42,858 nt of DNA from Verrucomicrobiota bacterium. GTDB taxonomy: Bacteria; Verrucomicrobiota; Verrucomicrobiia; Methylacidiphilales; JBCCWR01. The stretch spans positions 1 to 42,858 of the forward strand of contig JBCCXA010000029.1 of assembly GCA_039192515.1 (NCBI GenBank). Reading direction: 5' to 3'. Shown piece by piece: positions 27,566 to 37,219 of the stretch (positions are counted from its first letter, which is position 1; each line of letters begins with the position of its first letter). The position numbers and the translations under genes were made by a program. The notes under the pieces are model-generated. The model was not told the origin of the DNA. It made no database searches and worked only from the letters and a program-made list of their open reading frames with translations.

Positions 27566-29860
27566 ATGGAATCCAAATCACTTTTGCCTAAAGCTTGTCC
27601 TGACGATCCTCCCATTACTAAGGAGCTTATTGAGAAACATGGAATTACTCCAGAGGAGTACGCGAGCATCAAAAAGATTCTAGGTCGGGTGCCGACGTTC
27701 ACCGAGTTGGGTATTTTCTCAGTCATGTGGAGCGAGCACTGCTCCTACAAGAATTCAAAACCTGAGCTACGCAAATTCCCTGTGGATGGGCCAAAGGTTA
27801 TGGTCCGAGCTGGTGAAGAAAATGCAGGAGTGATTGATATAGGCGATGGTATGGCAATAGCATTTAAGATCGAGTCACACAACCATCCCAGCGCTATAGA
27901 ACCCTTTCAAGGAGCTGCTACTGGTGTAGGGGGTATTTTGCGGGATATTTTTACCATGGGTGCTAGACCTGTTGCCAACATGAATTCCCTGCGTTTCGGG
28001 CTTATAAAAGGAGATAGTGAACAAGCTAAAACAAATAGACGATTGTTATCAGGTGTAGTCGGAGGAATTGCTCACTATGGGAACTGTATAGGAGTGCCGA
28101 CCATTGGTGGGGAAGTTTATTTCGATGAGAGCTATAATGGTAACCCACTGGTCAACGCATTTTGTTTAGGTACACTCAAGCATGATGAGATTCGGCGTGG
28201 TGCAGCTAGTGGAGCTGGTAATCCAGTCTTTTATGTTGGAGCTAAGACAGGCCGAGACGGGTTAGCAGGCGCGGCTTTTGCCTCACGTGACTTAACAGAG
28301 GAGTCCAAAGAAGACAGGCCAGCAGTTCAAGTGGGTGATCCATTTATGGAAAAGCTCTTACTAGAAGCTTGCCTAGAATTATTTGAGCATCCGGAAGCGG
28401 TGGTTGGGGTACAGGATATGGGGGCCGCAGGTCTGACTTGCTCGACATGTGAGACAGCAAGCCGTGGGGATTCTGGGATAGAGATTGATTTGGCCAAAGT
28501 TCCACAACGTGAAGCTGGCATGACTCCTTATGAAACAATGCTTTCAGAATCTCAAGAGCGCATGCTGATTATTATTAAAAAAGGTCATGAGGCAACAGTG
28601 CGTGACATCTTTGAAAAATGGGATCTAGATGCTGCTGAGATTGGGGTAGTGACAGATACCGGGTGTTGTGTGATTAAGAATCATGGGGTAGTTGTAGCAA
28701 ATATTCCGGCAAAACCTTTAGCAGATGATGCGCCTATTTATTATCGTGATGCTAAAGAGCCTGATGATTTGCACGAACTGCAGCAGCTGGACTTTGAGAA
28801 AGAGGTTCAGGAACCTTTGGATTTACATCAGGCTACCCTAGAGCTTTTAGGTGCGAGTTCTATTGCTTCCAAAAGATGGATTTACAGGCAGTACGATCAC
28901 ATGGTCCAAACAAATACGGTGATCATACCGGGTTCGGATGCTGCAGTGATTCGAGTGCCTACTTCCAATGGCAAGGCTAAGTTCCTGGCAATGAGTGTGG
29001 ATTGTAACGGGCGCTATTGTGCACTTGATCCATTCGAGGGAGCTAAAGCGGCTTTTGCGGAGTCAGCCAGAAATATAGCTATGAGTGGAGGCACGCCTCT
29101 AGCCATTACAGACAATTTGAATTTTGGTAATCCGCATAATCCTGAAGTCTTTTGGCAGTTGCGACAGTGTGTAGAAGGTCTGGCGGAGGGTTGCACAGTA
29201 TTTGATGCTCCTGTGACCGGTGGGAATGTAAGTCTATACAACCAGTCTCCATTAGGAGCCATTGACCCAACGCCAGTAGTAGGTATTGTAGGTCAAATTG
29301 CTCAAGAAGAGCATATTACAACAAGCGAATTTAAAAGGGCAGGCGAACTTATTATATTGATTGGTGGTTGGGGAGAGGAGATGGGTGCGACATCCTATTT
29401 GCATGAAATTCATGGTCTTAAAAGAGGACTGCCTCCTCGGGTGGATTTATATAAAGAAAAGCAATTTCAAGGTGCAATTCTAGGTGCTATTCGACAAGGC
29501 ATGGTTCGAAGTGCACATGATATAAGTGATGGAGGTTTAGTTGTCGCCCTGGCAGAAAGTGCATTGCCAGGCTTGATCGGTGTAGAGATTGAGCTTTCCA
29601 GCAAAGCGCGCGCGGATGTTACTTTATTCAATGAAACCCAGGGTCGAGCGATATTGTCTATTCAGCGCAAGCACAAGAATCATATCTTAAAACACTTTAA
29701 AAAGCATAATGTAGACGCTCGAGTTATTGGTAAAACAGTTGTAAATCAACATTTATGGCTGAAGTTTGGTGGTAAGAAAGAGACTTCTCACTTGCGCTGG
29801 ACACTGCAAGAGCTAGCTGCATTTTATGAAAAAAGCACGCCTAAGGCTATGGATTCTTGA
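27566..29860 (+). CDS. purL: Phosphoribosylformylglycinamidine synthase, large subunit PurL
   Basis: 764 residues, the small PurL type that works with PurS and PurQ to convert FGAR to FGAM using ATP and ammonia. Family blocks: [16 protein letters not shown] (about 52-67), [24 protein letters not shown] (about 100-124), [15 protein letters not shown] (about 285), [12 protein letters not shown] and [16 protein letters not shown] (about 652). All expected ATP and FGAR loops are present. An AGAAGAAA stretch before the ATG can serve as a ribosome binding site. It lies 24 bp after purQ. Confidence 0.96.
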   Translation: MESKSLLPKACPDDPPITKELIEKHGITPEEYASIKKILGRVPTFTELGIFSVMWSEHCSYKNSKPELRKFPVDGPKVMVRAGEENAGVIDIGDGMAIAFKIESHNHPSAIEPFQGAATGVGGILRDIFTMGARPVANMNSLRFGLIKGDSEQAKTNRRLLSGVVGGIAHYGNCIGVPTIGGEVYFDESYNGNPLVNAFCLGTLKHDEIRRGAASGAGNPVFYVGAKTGRDGLAGAAFASRDLTEESKEDRPAVQVGDPFMEKLLLEACLELFEHPEAVVGVQDMGAAGLTCSTCETASRGDSGIEIDLAKVPQREAGMTPYETMLSESQERMLIIIKKGHEATVRDIFEKWDLDAAEIGVVTDTGCCVIKNHGVVVANIPAKPLADDAPIYYRDAKEPDDLHELQQLDFEKEVQEPLDLHQATLELLGASSIASKRWIYRQYDHMVQTNTVIIPGSDAAVIRVPTSNGKAKFLAMSVDCNGRYCALDPFEGAKAAFAESARNIAMSGGTPLAITDNLNFGNPHNPEVFWQLRQCVEGLAEGCTVFDAPVTGGNVSLYNQSPLGAIDPTPVVGIVGQIAQEEHITTSEFKRAGELIILIGGWGEEMGATSYLHEIHGLKRGLPPRVDLYKEKQFQGAILGAIRQGMVRSAHDISDGGLVVALAESALPGLIGVEIELSSKARADVTLFNETQGRAILSIQRKHKNHILKHFKKHNVDARVIGKTVVNQHLWLKFGGKKETSHLRWTLQELAAFYEKSTPKAMDS

Positions 29861-29965
29861 CGCCAGAGTTATAGATTCTATCTTTCAATTTCTTCGTGAT
29901 TCAACGCTCAGCAAATAGATTGAAAAGAAATCAAAATAAGTGCATCCGCAAAAAGGACAGGTTAT

Positions 29966-31162
29966 ATGAGTGATTCTATTCGTCATGAATGCGGAGTAGC
30001 GTTGGTGCGGCTGCTTAAGCCTCTGTCATATTATTATGAAAAGTATGACACGCCTCTCTGGGGTTTTTATAAAATGTTTCTTTTAATGGAGAAACAGCAC
30101 AACCGTGGACAGGATGGTGCTGGGGTGGGAGCACTCAAATTGGATGTTGAACCAGGCCTGCCATTTATGTTCCGAGAGCGGAATATTAAATCGAATTCTC
30201 TAGATCGTATTTTTAACAAGCTACTTAAGGAATATTCTAAGCTTTTGCAAAAAGGACATGTGCATCCAGAATTTGCCGCTACTCTTAAAGAGCATTTTGA
30301 CTTTGGAGCGGAGATTCTTTTAGGGCATCTGCGGTACGGGACGTCAGGGGGGTATTCTTTAGGATCTTGTCACCCCTATTTTCGTAAAAGTAACTGGGCA
30401 ACTAAGAACCTTATGCTGGCAGGGAATTTTAATATTACCAATAATGAGGTGCTTAATGCAAATTTGATCCAACGCGGGCAACATCCTATTTTTGATACAG
30501 ATACTCAAACACTCTTAGAAGGTATTGGGTTCCATCTTGATCAAGAGCATGATCATATCTATCGGCGTTTACATGATAAGGGCTACTTGGGAGAGAACAT
30601 AGTAGATCAAATCGAAAAAGAGCTAGATATTGTAAATATCGTGCGAAATAGCTCGCGTTTTTGGGATGGTGGTTATGCTCTTGCTGGGATGATTGGCAAT
30701 GGGGATTCTTTTGTTATTAGAGATCCATTAGGTATCCGTCCCTTTTATTATTTCAAGAATGATGAGGTGGTAGCTTTTGCCTCGGAACGAGCACCCCTCA
30801 TGACAGTCTTTGATCAGCCTCTAGAAGAAGTAAGAGAGGTTAGGCCAGGGCATGTTATTGTGGTCAAAAAAGATGGTGCAATGATTGACAGGCCCTTTCA
30901 AGATGAAGTGCCGTCCAAGAAATGTTCGTTTGAAAGGATTTATTTCTCCCGTGGCAATGATCAAGATATTTACCAAGAGCGTAAAAAACTTGGTGCTTTA
31001 TTAAGTGACCAGATTCTTGAGTTAATTGACCATAATCTAGAGGATACTGTTTTTAGCTTTATTCCAAATACGGCCGAAATTGCTTACTTTGGCTTGTTGG
31101 ATGAGCTGCGTAGACGTCGACGAAGTCAGGTTAAGGAGGCTATTTCACAGGCTGCTATATAG
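29966..31162 (+). CDS. purF: PurF-like amidophosphoribosyltransferase, N-terminal part (frame stopped by TAG)
   Basis: 398 residues covering the Ntn glutaminase domain and the first part of the phosphoribosyltransferase (PRTase) domain. The propeptide MSDSIRHE precedes Cys9 (HECGVAL), the expected N-terminal nucleophile. QHNRGQDGAG and LGHLRYGTSGGYS are glutaminase blocks, and RDPLGIRPFYYF and SERAPLM follow. The PRTase part begins near CSFERIYFSRG and is cut after ISQAAI by TAG at 31160-31162. The frame then stays open for another 239 codons containing the rest of the enzyme. The intact protein would be about 637 residues, the size of the long PurF form common in Bacteroidetes. AAGGA lies 8 nt before the ATG. 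See the second part below. Confidence 0.85.
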   Translation: MSDSIRHECGVALVRLLKPLSYYYEKYDTPLWGFYKMFLLMEKQHNRGQDGAGVGALKLDVEPGLPFMFRERNIKSNSLDRIFNKLLKEYSKLLQKGHVHPEFAATLKEHFDFGAEILLGHLRYGTSGGYSLGSCHPYFRKSNWATKNLMLAGNFNITNNEVLNANLIQRGQHPIFDTDTQTLLEGIGFHLDQEHDHIYRRLHDKGYLGENIVDQIEKELDIVNIVRNSSRFWDGGYALAGMIGNGDSFVIRDPLGIRPFYYFKNDEVVAFASERAPLMTVFDQPLEEVREVRPGHVIVVKKDGAMIDRPFQDEVPSKKCSFERIYFSRGNDQDIYQERKKLGALLSDQILELIDHNLEDTVFSFIPNTAEIAYFGLLDELRRRRRSQVKEAISQAAI

Positions 31163-31198
31163 AGAAAGATCAACGACGAATTTCTAGACGAAGTCATT

Positions 31199-31879
31199 AT
31201 GCGCAACTGGCCAAGGGCAGAGAAAGTGGCGCACAAGGATATCAAATTAAGAACTTTTATTAGCCAGGAATCAGGCCGTAATCAGCTGGCCTCCCACGTA
31301 TATGATATTACTTATGGTATTTTAGATCCTAAAGATAATTTAGTTTGTATTGATGACTCCATTGTTCGTGGAACTACCCTCAAAAGGTCGGTTATTAAAA
31401 TATTATCTCGATTAAACCCTAGGAAGATTATTATAGCTTCTACTGCACCTCAAATACGTTATCCTGATTGCTATGGTATAGATATGTCGCAGCTCGGTAA
31501 ATTTATTGCCTTTCAAGCTTTGATGGAATTGATGAAAGAGCATCAGCAGGAGCAAGTGGTCAAAGAATGCTATCAAGAAGCTTTGGCACAGGAAAATAAG
31601 GCTGACTATGAAATGGAGAATATAGTTAAAAAGTTATATGCGCGTTTTACGGAAGAGGATATCTCTAAGAAGATTTCACAACTTGTCAGCCCGGACCTTC
31701 CAGATTGGAAAGGTGAAGTGGAAGTGGTTTATCAAAGTATAGAAAATTTGCACGTGGCATTGCCAGGGCACCAAGGAGACTGGTATTTTACAGGTAACTA
31801 CCCAACACCTGGTGGTTTTAAAGTGCTTAATAAAGCTTTTATTTATTACTATGAAAATTCCGATCTAAGAAGCTATTGA
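31199..31879 (+). CDS. purF: PurF-like amidophosphoribosyltransferase, C-terminal part (same frame as the upstream part)
   Basis: 226 residues from the first ATG after the TAG. It carries the rest of the PRTase domain: AHKDIKLRTFISQESGRNQLASHVYDITYG, the PRPP-binding loop VCIDDSIVRGTTLK (about 31340-31385) and APQIRYPDCYGIDMSQ, then a helical tail ending PGGFKVLNKAFIYYYE. The 12 codons between TAG and this ATG also read like normal protein (RKINDEFLDEVI). So this is one gene with one stop rather than two separate genes. No good ribosome binding site precedes 31199. A separate C-terminal polypeptide would need internal re-initiation, and it is unclear whether the halves would assemble. Confidence 0.8.
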   Translation: MRNWPRAEKVAHKDIKLRTFISQESGRNQLASHVYDITYGILDPKDNLVCIDDSIVRGTTLKRSVIKILSRLNPRKIIIASTAPQIRYPDCYGIDMSQLGKFIAFQALMELMKEHQQEQVVKECYQEALAQENKADYEMENIVKKLYARFTEEDISKKISQLVSPDLPDWKGEVEVVYQSIENLHVALPGHQGDWYFTGNYPTPGGFKVLNKAFIYYYENSDLRSY

Positions 31880-31937
31880 GAATTTGTGACTCTTTTGTTC
31901 TCTTTATTTCTCAGATCACCTAGGTTGAATTAAGCTA

Positions 31938-32429
31938 TTATTTCACATCCCTCTGTTTGATGTAGACTGTAAAGTAGTCCATATAGTCATAGAACCCACG
32001 GCTCTTATAGGTTAGGATTTTTAATGATCCAGAATCCGTTCGAATGGTTCCACTGCCATAGTTGTTAAAGCTGCTTAGACTGAGACCCTTCCATTCGATT
32101 TCTTGAATCACAACAGTAGTTTTGCCACTAAGATTAATGGCGATATAAATAAATTCATTGGGCAAGGGAAGCTCCTCGATAGTTGATGCAAATTGAAAAA
32201 GGGTGTTAGATTCTGATGCGTGATCCTCTAAAACTTTTAAAATCTCACCATATTGATTTTCGATAAGTTCTCTTTGTCCTTTTTCAGCCGCTTCCATATT
32301 TTCAATGGCCTCGGAAACACTTTCCTTAACACCTTCAAGGATAGAGTCTTTTTGTGTCCATAAAGCGAAGAGTAAAATGAAGATAATAGCAAGGCCGATG
32401 GCGAGTGTGAGCAAGCATCCTTTAAGCAT
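31938..32429 (-). CDS. Small membrane-anchored protein, unknown
   Basis: 163 residues. An N-terminal helix (about 3-24, CLLTLAIGLAIIFILLFALW) is followed by a charged helical region rich in Glu (VKESVSEAIENMEAAEKGQRELIENQYGE) and a beta-rich C-terminal half with FIYIAINLSGKTTVVIQEI. It resembles many small verrucomicrobial anchored proteins, but no family is recognised. It is monocistronic, convergent with purF and divergent from the oxidoreductase gene. Confidence 0.6.
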   Translation of the reverse strand: MLKGCLLTLAIGLAIIFILLFALWTQKDSILEGVKESVSEAIENMEAAEKGQRELIENQYGEILKVLEDHASESNTLFQFASTIEELPLPNEFIYIAINLSGKTTVVIQEIEWKGLSLSSFNNYGSGTIRTDSGSLKILTYKSRGFYDYMDYFTVYIKQRDVK

Positions 32430-32584
32430 AGGCCTATGATGCTTTTAAATGATGTCGCAGGAAAGATTTTCTTTGTGACTCTAGATCTGTATTTATTTTG
32501 ATTGTTGCATACATGAAGAGGCATCAAGTGGCTGGGGTGAAAAACTAGATTACTTCAAGTGTGATATGTGCAAAGCTATCTCGT

Positions 32585-33598
32585 ATGAAAGCAATTGGTT
32601 ACAAAAGGACGGGTCCGATTACGACTCCTGGTTTGTTTATTGAGTTTAAGGCAGACGAACCAAGCATGGGGCCTTATGATTTGCTTGTGCAGGTTCTCGG
32701 TGTTTCAGTGAACCCAGTGGATACCAAAGTGCGTGTTAGACCAGAATTAGGTCCCAAAGAAGGACAAACTAAAATTATTGGCTATGATGCTGCAGGGATA
32801 GTCAAAAAGATTGGGGATGGGGTCTCTTTATTTAAGCCGGGTGATGAAGTTTTTTATTCCGGTGATTTAACTCGACCTGGAACAAATGCGGAATTCCACG
32901 CTGTAGACGAGAGAATAGTCGGCAAAAAGCCTCAATCCTTAGAGTTTGCGGAAGCTTCAGGGCTACCTCTAACCTCTATTACCGCTTGGGAAATACTCTT
33001 TGACTCGTATGGAATCAAGGAAGGGCATGGTGAAGGGGATACTTTGCTTATAGTGGGTGCCGCAGGAGGTGTGGGATCCATACTCATTCAATTAGCCAAG
33101 AAGCTAACAGGTCTAAAAGTGGTGGCTAGTGCATCGCGCCCTGAGACAATAGAATGGGTAATTAAAATGGGTGCCGATCATGTGATCAATCATCACAAAT
33201 CTTTAGTTAGTCAAATGAAAGCGCTTCGTTTAGAGCCGCGTTACGTTGCTTCCATTAATGGGACGGCGGGTCATTTTCCTGCGATTGTAGAGTTAATACA
33301 ACCTAGAGGTCATATTGCTTTGATTGATGACCCGAAAAATTTGGAAATAAATATCATAAAGCCTAAGGCGTTAAGTTTTAGTTGGGAGTTTATGTTCACT
33401 CGTTCTATGTTTCAAACCGTTGATATGATAAAACAGCATGAGCTATTGAACCGGGTTTCCGAGCTTATTGATGATGGCGTTCTGATTTCGACCATGAAGG
33501 AAAATCTCGGAACGTTAAATGCTGAAACGCTTAGAGAAGCTCATATCCAACAAGAAAGTGGTAAAGTGGTAGGTAAAAATGTTTTGGAGGGTATTTGA
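32585..33598 (+). CDS. Medium-chain dehydrogenase/quinone oxidoreductase family protein (zinc-binding ADH-like)
   Basis: 337 residues from ATG 32585; a GTG at 32561 would add eight residues unlike the family. [12 protein letters not shown] and [17 protein letters not shown] are the GroES-like start of the NAD(P)H:quinone reductase branch. [28 protein letters not shown] follows, and the nucleotide-binding Rossmann motif is [20 protein letters not shown] (about 155-175). The HE pair and four-Cys cluster of true zinc alcohol dehydrogenases are absent, so it is probably zinc-independent. It reduces quinones or enones, with the substrate unknown. It stands alone, convergent with the GH1 gene. Confidence 0.85.
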   Translation: MKAIGYKRTGPITTPGLFIEFKADEPSMGPYDLLVQVLGVSVNPVDTKVRVRPELGPKEGQTKIIGYDAAGIVKKIGDGVSLFKPGDEVFYSGDLTRPGTNAEFHAVDERIVGKKPQSLEFAEASGLPLTSITAWEILFDSYGIKEGHGEGDTLLIVGAAGGVGSILIQLAKKLTGLKVVASASRPETIEWVIKMGADHVINHHKSLVSQMKALRLEPRYVASINGTAGHFPAIVELIQPRGHIALIDDPKNLEINIIKPKALSFSWEFMFTRSMFQTVDMIKQHELLNRVSELIDDGVLISTMKENLGTLNAETLREAHIQQESGKVVGKNVLEGI

Positions 33599-33645
33599 GC
33601 GGGTTAAATATTCTTTTGAATGGAGATAATAGGAGACTGCGACGT

Positions 33646-35217
33646 TTACGGATTATTTTTAATTAGCTTTGCATATGTAGCACTAGGGTTGTCTCCTAAA
33701 GCGTCTTGAGCATGCCGTCTAAGTTTAGGGTCTTGCAAGTCAACGTGGTATAGACCAAAGCGAGGAGCATAGCTGCCCCATTCATAATTATCAGTTAAAG
33801 ACCAGTGGAGATATCCCATGAGCGGTTTTCCTTCGCTACGTAAGTCGTGGATGAGATTAATGTGCTTAATGAGAAATTCACTTCTTGTCAGGTTGTCATG
33901 ACGGAATGGTTTTCTTTTGCTTGGGAGTTTGAGAAGTGCCATGCCATTCTCTGCAATGAGGATAGGAGTATGAGGATAATCTTTAGCATAGATATCGACA
34001 AAGAAACGTAGTCCATCAGGAAGGACCTGCCAGTCCCAGCATTTGGATGTGATAGTGTTAAAGAGCTGATCTAATAGATTTTTGGGCTTGCGCTGTAGAT
34101 CCTCTAGCCTGGGTAGGCGGAAGGTATAGGCGGCAAATGGCGCGTAGTAATCAAAGGAGATGAAGTCGAAAGGTCTTTCATCTGGTTTTTGGTAAAGAAG
34201 GTCCATAAGGTCCGCCAGATAATCGTCTTTAACAAAATGATGGCCCACATAGTGGTGATACATTTTCATGAATTGGCCAAGGAAGTAGGGAATATTTTTG
34301 TGAAAAAATAATTTCATATCCATGAAACGTTTGCCGTGCTCGCGATAACGTTCATGGAGCCAGTTGTAACAATCTTGCCGTTTCACTCCTAGAGAAGGTG
34401 CTGCCAGAATATCTACCATGGCCTTATCCATCCAATAGAGCTCATTACAAAAATTATTAAATGAGATGAAAGGAGTAGCGTTCCATTCAGGGTGCTCTCT
34501 ATACAGTTGGTGGAGACCTCTATAAGCGAGAATATGTGCTTTTGTTAAGTTCTTGAAGGCCTGCGCGGCAATGGGGATACTTCGTGCAGTAGCCGATGGA
34601 AAATCTCCAGAGATATAGGTCATACTGGCTAGAATGTTGGGTTCATTGATCGTCAGAAAATATTGGATAGCCGGATAACCGTTTTGACTTAGTTGGTCAT
34701 TTAGCCAAGTGATTGTTTTGAAGTAAGTGTTTGTGAAAATGTTTATTGTTTTGTCATTTAGCCAAATATCGGGGCCTAACCAGTGTGGATGAGTAAAATG
34801 TAATAGGCAGATAAAAGGCTCTATGTTACGGTCATGACAGGCTTGAATAATTTTCAAATAGTGTCGAAGTGCTGGGCCATCTATCTCTGGTTCTGATCTA
34901 TCCTTGGGATTGAAAGTTGGCTGTATGCGAGCCCATTCAATAGAGAAGCGGAAAGAGTTAAGTCCAATTTCTTTACAGCGATCTAAGTCTTCTTCGTAAA
35001 GATTCCAGAAATCCACTGCTTTGTCGCTAATTTCGACACGCTTCTTTCTCTCCCATGAGAGCCAATTATTTAATGGCTTACTAGGAGCATTATACCCGCC
35101 CTCGTGCTGATAACCCGAAATGGAAACGCCCCAAAAAAATGGAGGATCTTTTTCCTGTATCACTTCTAACAGGACACTAGCTAGACATAGGCGGTATGTG
35201 CAATACCTAAAGAGCAA
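33646..35217 (-). CDS. GH1 family beta-glycosidase, last gene of the carbamoyltransferase operon
   Basis: A retaining glycosidase of up to 523 residues. FFWGVSISGYQHEGG is the GH1 start, FRFSIEWARIQP the usual barrel strand, acid/base Glu192 lies in LTINEPN and nucleophile Glu423 in ILIAENGM. MGYLHWSLTDNYEWGSYAPRFGLYHVD is the end block. The first 20 residues are unusual, and the only starts are TTG at 35217, directly after the preceding stop, and GTG at 35163. The start is therefore uncertain. No signal peptide is clear, so it probably acts in the cytoplasm on a beta-glucoside or beta-galactoside. It directly follows the amidotransferase gene with no gap. Confidence 0.85.
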   Translation of the reverse strand: MLFRYCTYRLCLASVLLEVIQEKDPPFFWGVSISGYQHEGGYNAPSKPLNNWLSWERKKRVEISDKAVDFWNLYEEDLDRCKEIGLNSFRFSIEWARIQPTFNPKDRSEPEIDGPALRHYLKIIQACHDRNIEPFICLLHFTHPHWLGPDIWLNDKTINIFTNTYFKTITWLNDQLSQNGYPAIQYFLTINEPNILASMTYISGDFPSATARSIPIAAQAFKNLTKAHILAYRGLHQLYREHPEWNATPFISFNNFCNELYWMDKAMVDILAAPSLGVKRQDCYNWLHERYREHGKRFMDMKLFFHKNIPYFLGQFMKMYHHYVGHHFVKDDYLADLMDLLYQKPDERPFDFISFDYYAPFAAYTFRLPRLEDLQRKPKNLLDQLFNTITSKCWDWQVLPDGLRFFVDIYAKDYPHTPILIAENGMALLKLPSKRKPFRHDNLTRSEFLIKHINLIHDLRSEGKPLMGYLHWSLTDNYEWGSYAPRFGLYHVDLQDPKLRRHAQDALGDNPSATYAKLIKNNP

Positions 35218-37200
35218 TTAATTCTCGGGCAGCTTTTCTCCAACAATTAAATGTCTATGAACGATATGTAGTGATAGAAGGTGATTGAGAAGAGCATCTT
35301 TTCTCACTAAAGAGGTCGGATCTTTATCACTTTGATAGTCTTTGAGAAATTGGTGGACCCTACTTGAATCAAGCATTCCACAGTCATTGATAGACTCTGA
35401 GCTTAAGTAGTGATCGATTAACAGTTGGACTCTATTCTTTTTCTTATAATCAGTATGAGCTGGTGGAGCCATAAAGGCGAATTTCTCCCTCTTGTAAAGC
35501 ACTTCAGGTAAAACCCCTTTCATGGCCTCCCGCAAGACCCATTTTTCTATATTCCCCTTGACTCGCATAGATGGAGGTACTCTCACTGCTAATTCAGCAA
35601 CATGATGATCTAGAAATGCAGGACGAGATTCCATGCTGTTGGCCATATCTACTCTATCCCCGCCCCAGTTTAGAATTTGTCCTTCCAACATTGTTTTTGA
35701 CCAAGTGTATTGAGCTATATCAAGAGGGTGTCGCCCTGAAATTTTCTTAGGGTCAATCTGAGAGGTGATAGCATAGATAGGGTCATATTGAGTATCATTG
35801 AGCTCAGCAAGGCAAGGGTCACTTAGTAAGGGGCGAGCTATCTTTAGGGTAGCTAACCATGATTGAATCCAAGAGGGCGTAAAGCCACAAAGCTCCTCAA
35901 AGGCAGGATGAGATTCGGGGTTTTCAGAAAGAATGGCACCTTGGAATAGTTTATTGGAACGAGCAAGGGCCTCCTGAAGTTCTGCTCGAGTCGAGGCATC
36001 TTCATGTGAAATTCCGTGAAGGAACATGTCGCGTTTGAAGGCAGGGTAACCTCCGAACAGTTCGTCAGATCCCTCTCCCGTGATGACTGTCTTATACTCA
36101 GCTTCGCGAACATGTTTGCTCATGCACCACTTCGCTACGCCTAGAGTGTTATAGAAAGTGCGTTCTGCATGGTAAGCGGTTCGTATAAAGTTAGTGCCAT
36201 AAAGCTCTTCACCGGTGAGATGGATAATATCTTGATCTGCCCCTACAGATGCTGCCATTTCTTTTGCTATTTGTGATTCATCATAGTCGGTATTGTCAAA
36301 GGCTATGGTGAAGGCCTTTACGGGTGATTGCATGGCTCCAGAAGCCATGCCCAAGATACAGCATGAATCAATTCCTCCAGAAAGGTAGCAGCCGACTGGA
36401 ACATCAGCTTCTAATCGATAAGTGACGGCATCCACTAATTTCTCACGAACTTGATCGATGAAGTGTTCGGAGGATAGCGAGCCATCTCTCTCATTTTGTT
36501 TTGGAAAGTTAAGATCCCAGTAAGACTTTTCTTGAATGTCTAGCTTGGTGCCATTGGGTTTTACAATAAGCATGTGTCCAGGCTTAATGGCATGAATGCC
36601 TTCGAAAGCAGTGGTTCCAGGAACCATGGTATGCATCAACTGATTTAAGGTTGCTCGGCGGCTGAGTTTTTTAGGGACATCTGGGTGTGCCAGTAAAACT
36701 TTGACTTCAGAACCGAAGTAGAGGTTTTTGCCGCTGTTATAATAAAACAGTGGACGTATGCCAAAGCGGTCTCTGGCCAAAGCTAAAGTTTGTTTCTCGT
36801 GATCAAAAAGAGAGAAGGCAAATTCACCTCGGAGATATTGCATGAAATCTAGACCATGTTTTTTGTATAGAGGCATGATGATTTCACTGTCGGATTTGGT
36901 GCTAAATTCATAGCCTTCGGTCATCAACTTAGAGCGGATGTGTTTATAGTTGTAAATTTCTCCATTGACGACTAGGGATAATGTTTTGTTTGGATTGTGA
37001 AGGGGCTGCGCGCCGGTGTTGAGGTCTATAATCGTCAAGCGTGCATGCCCTAAAGCTAGGCCTAAATCTCGATTGAAATAGGTTCCCTTGCCGTCTGGTC
37101 CACGGTGCTCTTGTGAGCGAAGCATGCCATTAAGTTGTTGATCGGCTTGATCACCAAGTTTGTTGCCAAAGGGCTTCCAGAATCCTGCTATTCCACACAT
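35218..37200 (-). CDS. asnB: AsnB-type glutamine-hydrolysing asparagine synthase / amidotransferase
   Basis: 660 residues. Met1 is followed by Cys2, the N-terminal nucleophile of class II amidotransferases, in CGIAGFWKPFG. QEHRGPDGKG, VNGEIYNYKHIR and SDSEIIMPLYKKHG complete the glutaminase. The synthetase PP-loop SGGIDS is at 274-279, with GEGSDELFGGY (about 380) and MESRPAFLDHHVAEL (about 545) downstream. The enzyme makes an acyl-adenylate from a carboxylate and aminates it. Asparagine is the default product, but homologues also amidate other acids, as in the dipeptide osmolyte NAGGN. The length exceeds E. coli AsnB and is nearer the B. subtilis AsnO/AsnB and exopolysaccharide-linked types. 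It lies 19 bp after the carbamoyltransferase gene. Confidence 0.9.
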   Translation of the reverse strand: MCGIAGFWKPFGNKLGDQADQQLNGMLRSQEHRGPDGKGTYFNRDLGLALGHARLTIIDLNTGAQPLHNPNKTLSLVVNGEIYNYKHIRSKLMTEGYEFSTKSDSEIIMPLYKKHGLDFMQYLRGEFAFSLFDHEKQTLALARDRFGIRPLFYYNSGKNLYFGSEVKVLLAHPDVPKKLSRRATLNQLMHTMVPGTTAFEGIHAIKPGHMLIVKPNGTKLDIQEKSYWDLNFPKQNERDGSLSSEHFIDQVREKLVDAVTYRLEADVPVGCYLSGGIDSCCILGMASGAMQSPVKAFTIAFDNTDYDESQIAKEMAASVGADQDIIHLTGEELYGTNFIRTAYHAERTFYNTLGVAKWCMSKHVREAEYKTVITGEGSDELFGGYPAFKRDMFLHGISHEDASTRAELQEALARSNKLFQGAILSENPESHPAFEELCGFTPSWIQSWLATLKIARPLLSDPCLAELNDTQYDPIYAITSQIDPKKISGRHPLDIAQYTWSKTMLEGQILNWGGDRVDMANSMESRPAFLDHHVAELAVRVPPSMRVKGNIEKWVLREAMKGVLPEVLYKREKFAFMAPPAHTDYKKKNRVQLLIDHYLSSESINDCGMLDSSRVHQFLKDYQSDKDPTSLVRKDALLNHLLSLHIVHRHLIVGEKLPEN

Positions 37201-37219
37201 GTCTATATCCTAGCTAAAG

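Noticed and set aside
31160..31162. TAG as a reassigned sense codon in this organism
   Set aside because: At least five other genes in the window end in TAG with no plausible readthrough extension, so TAG acts as a stop here.
32561..32584. GTG start of the oxidoreductase at 32561
   Set aside because: The eight added residues do not resemble the family, whose start is MKAIGY at 32585.
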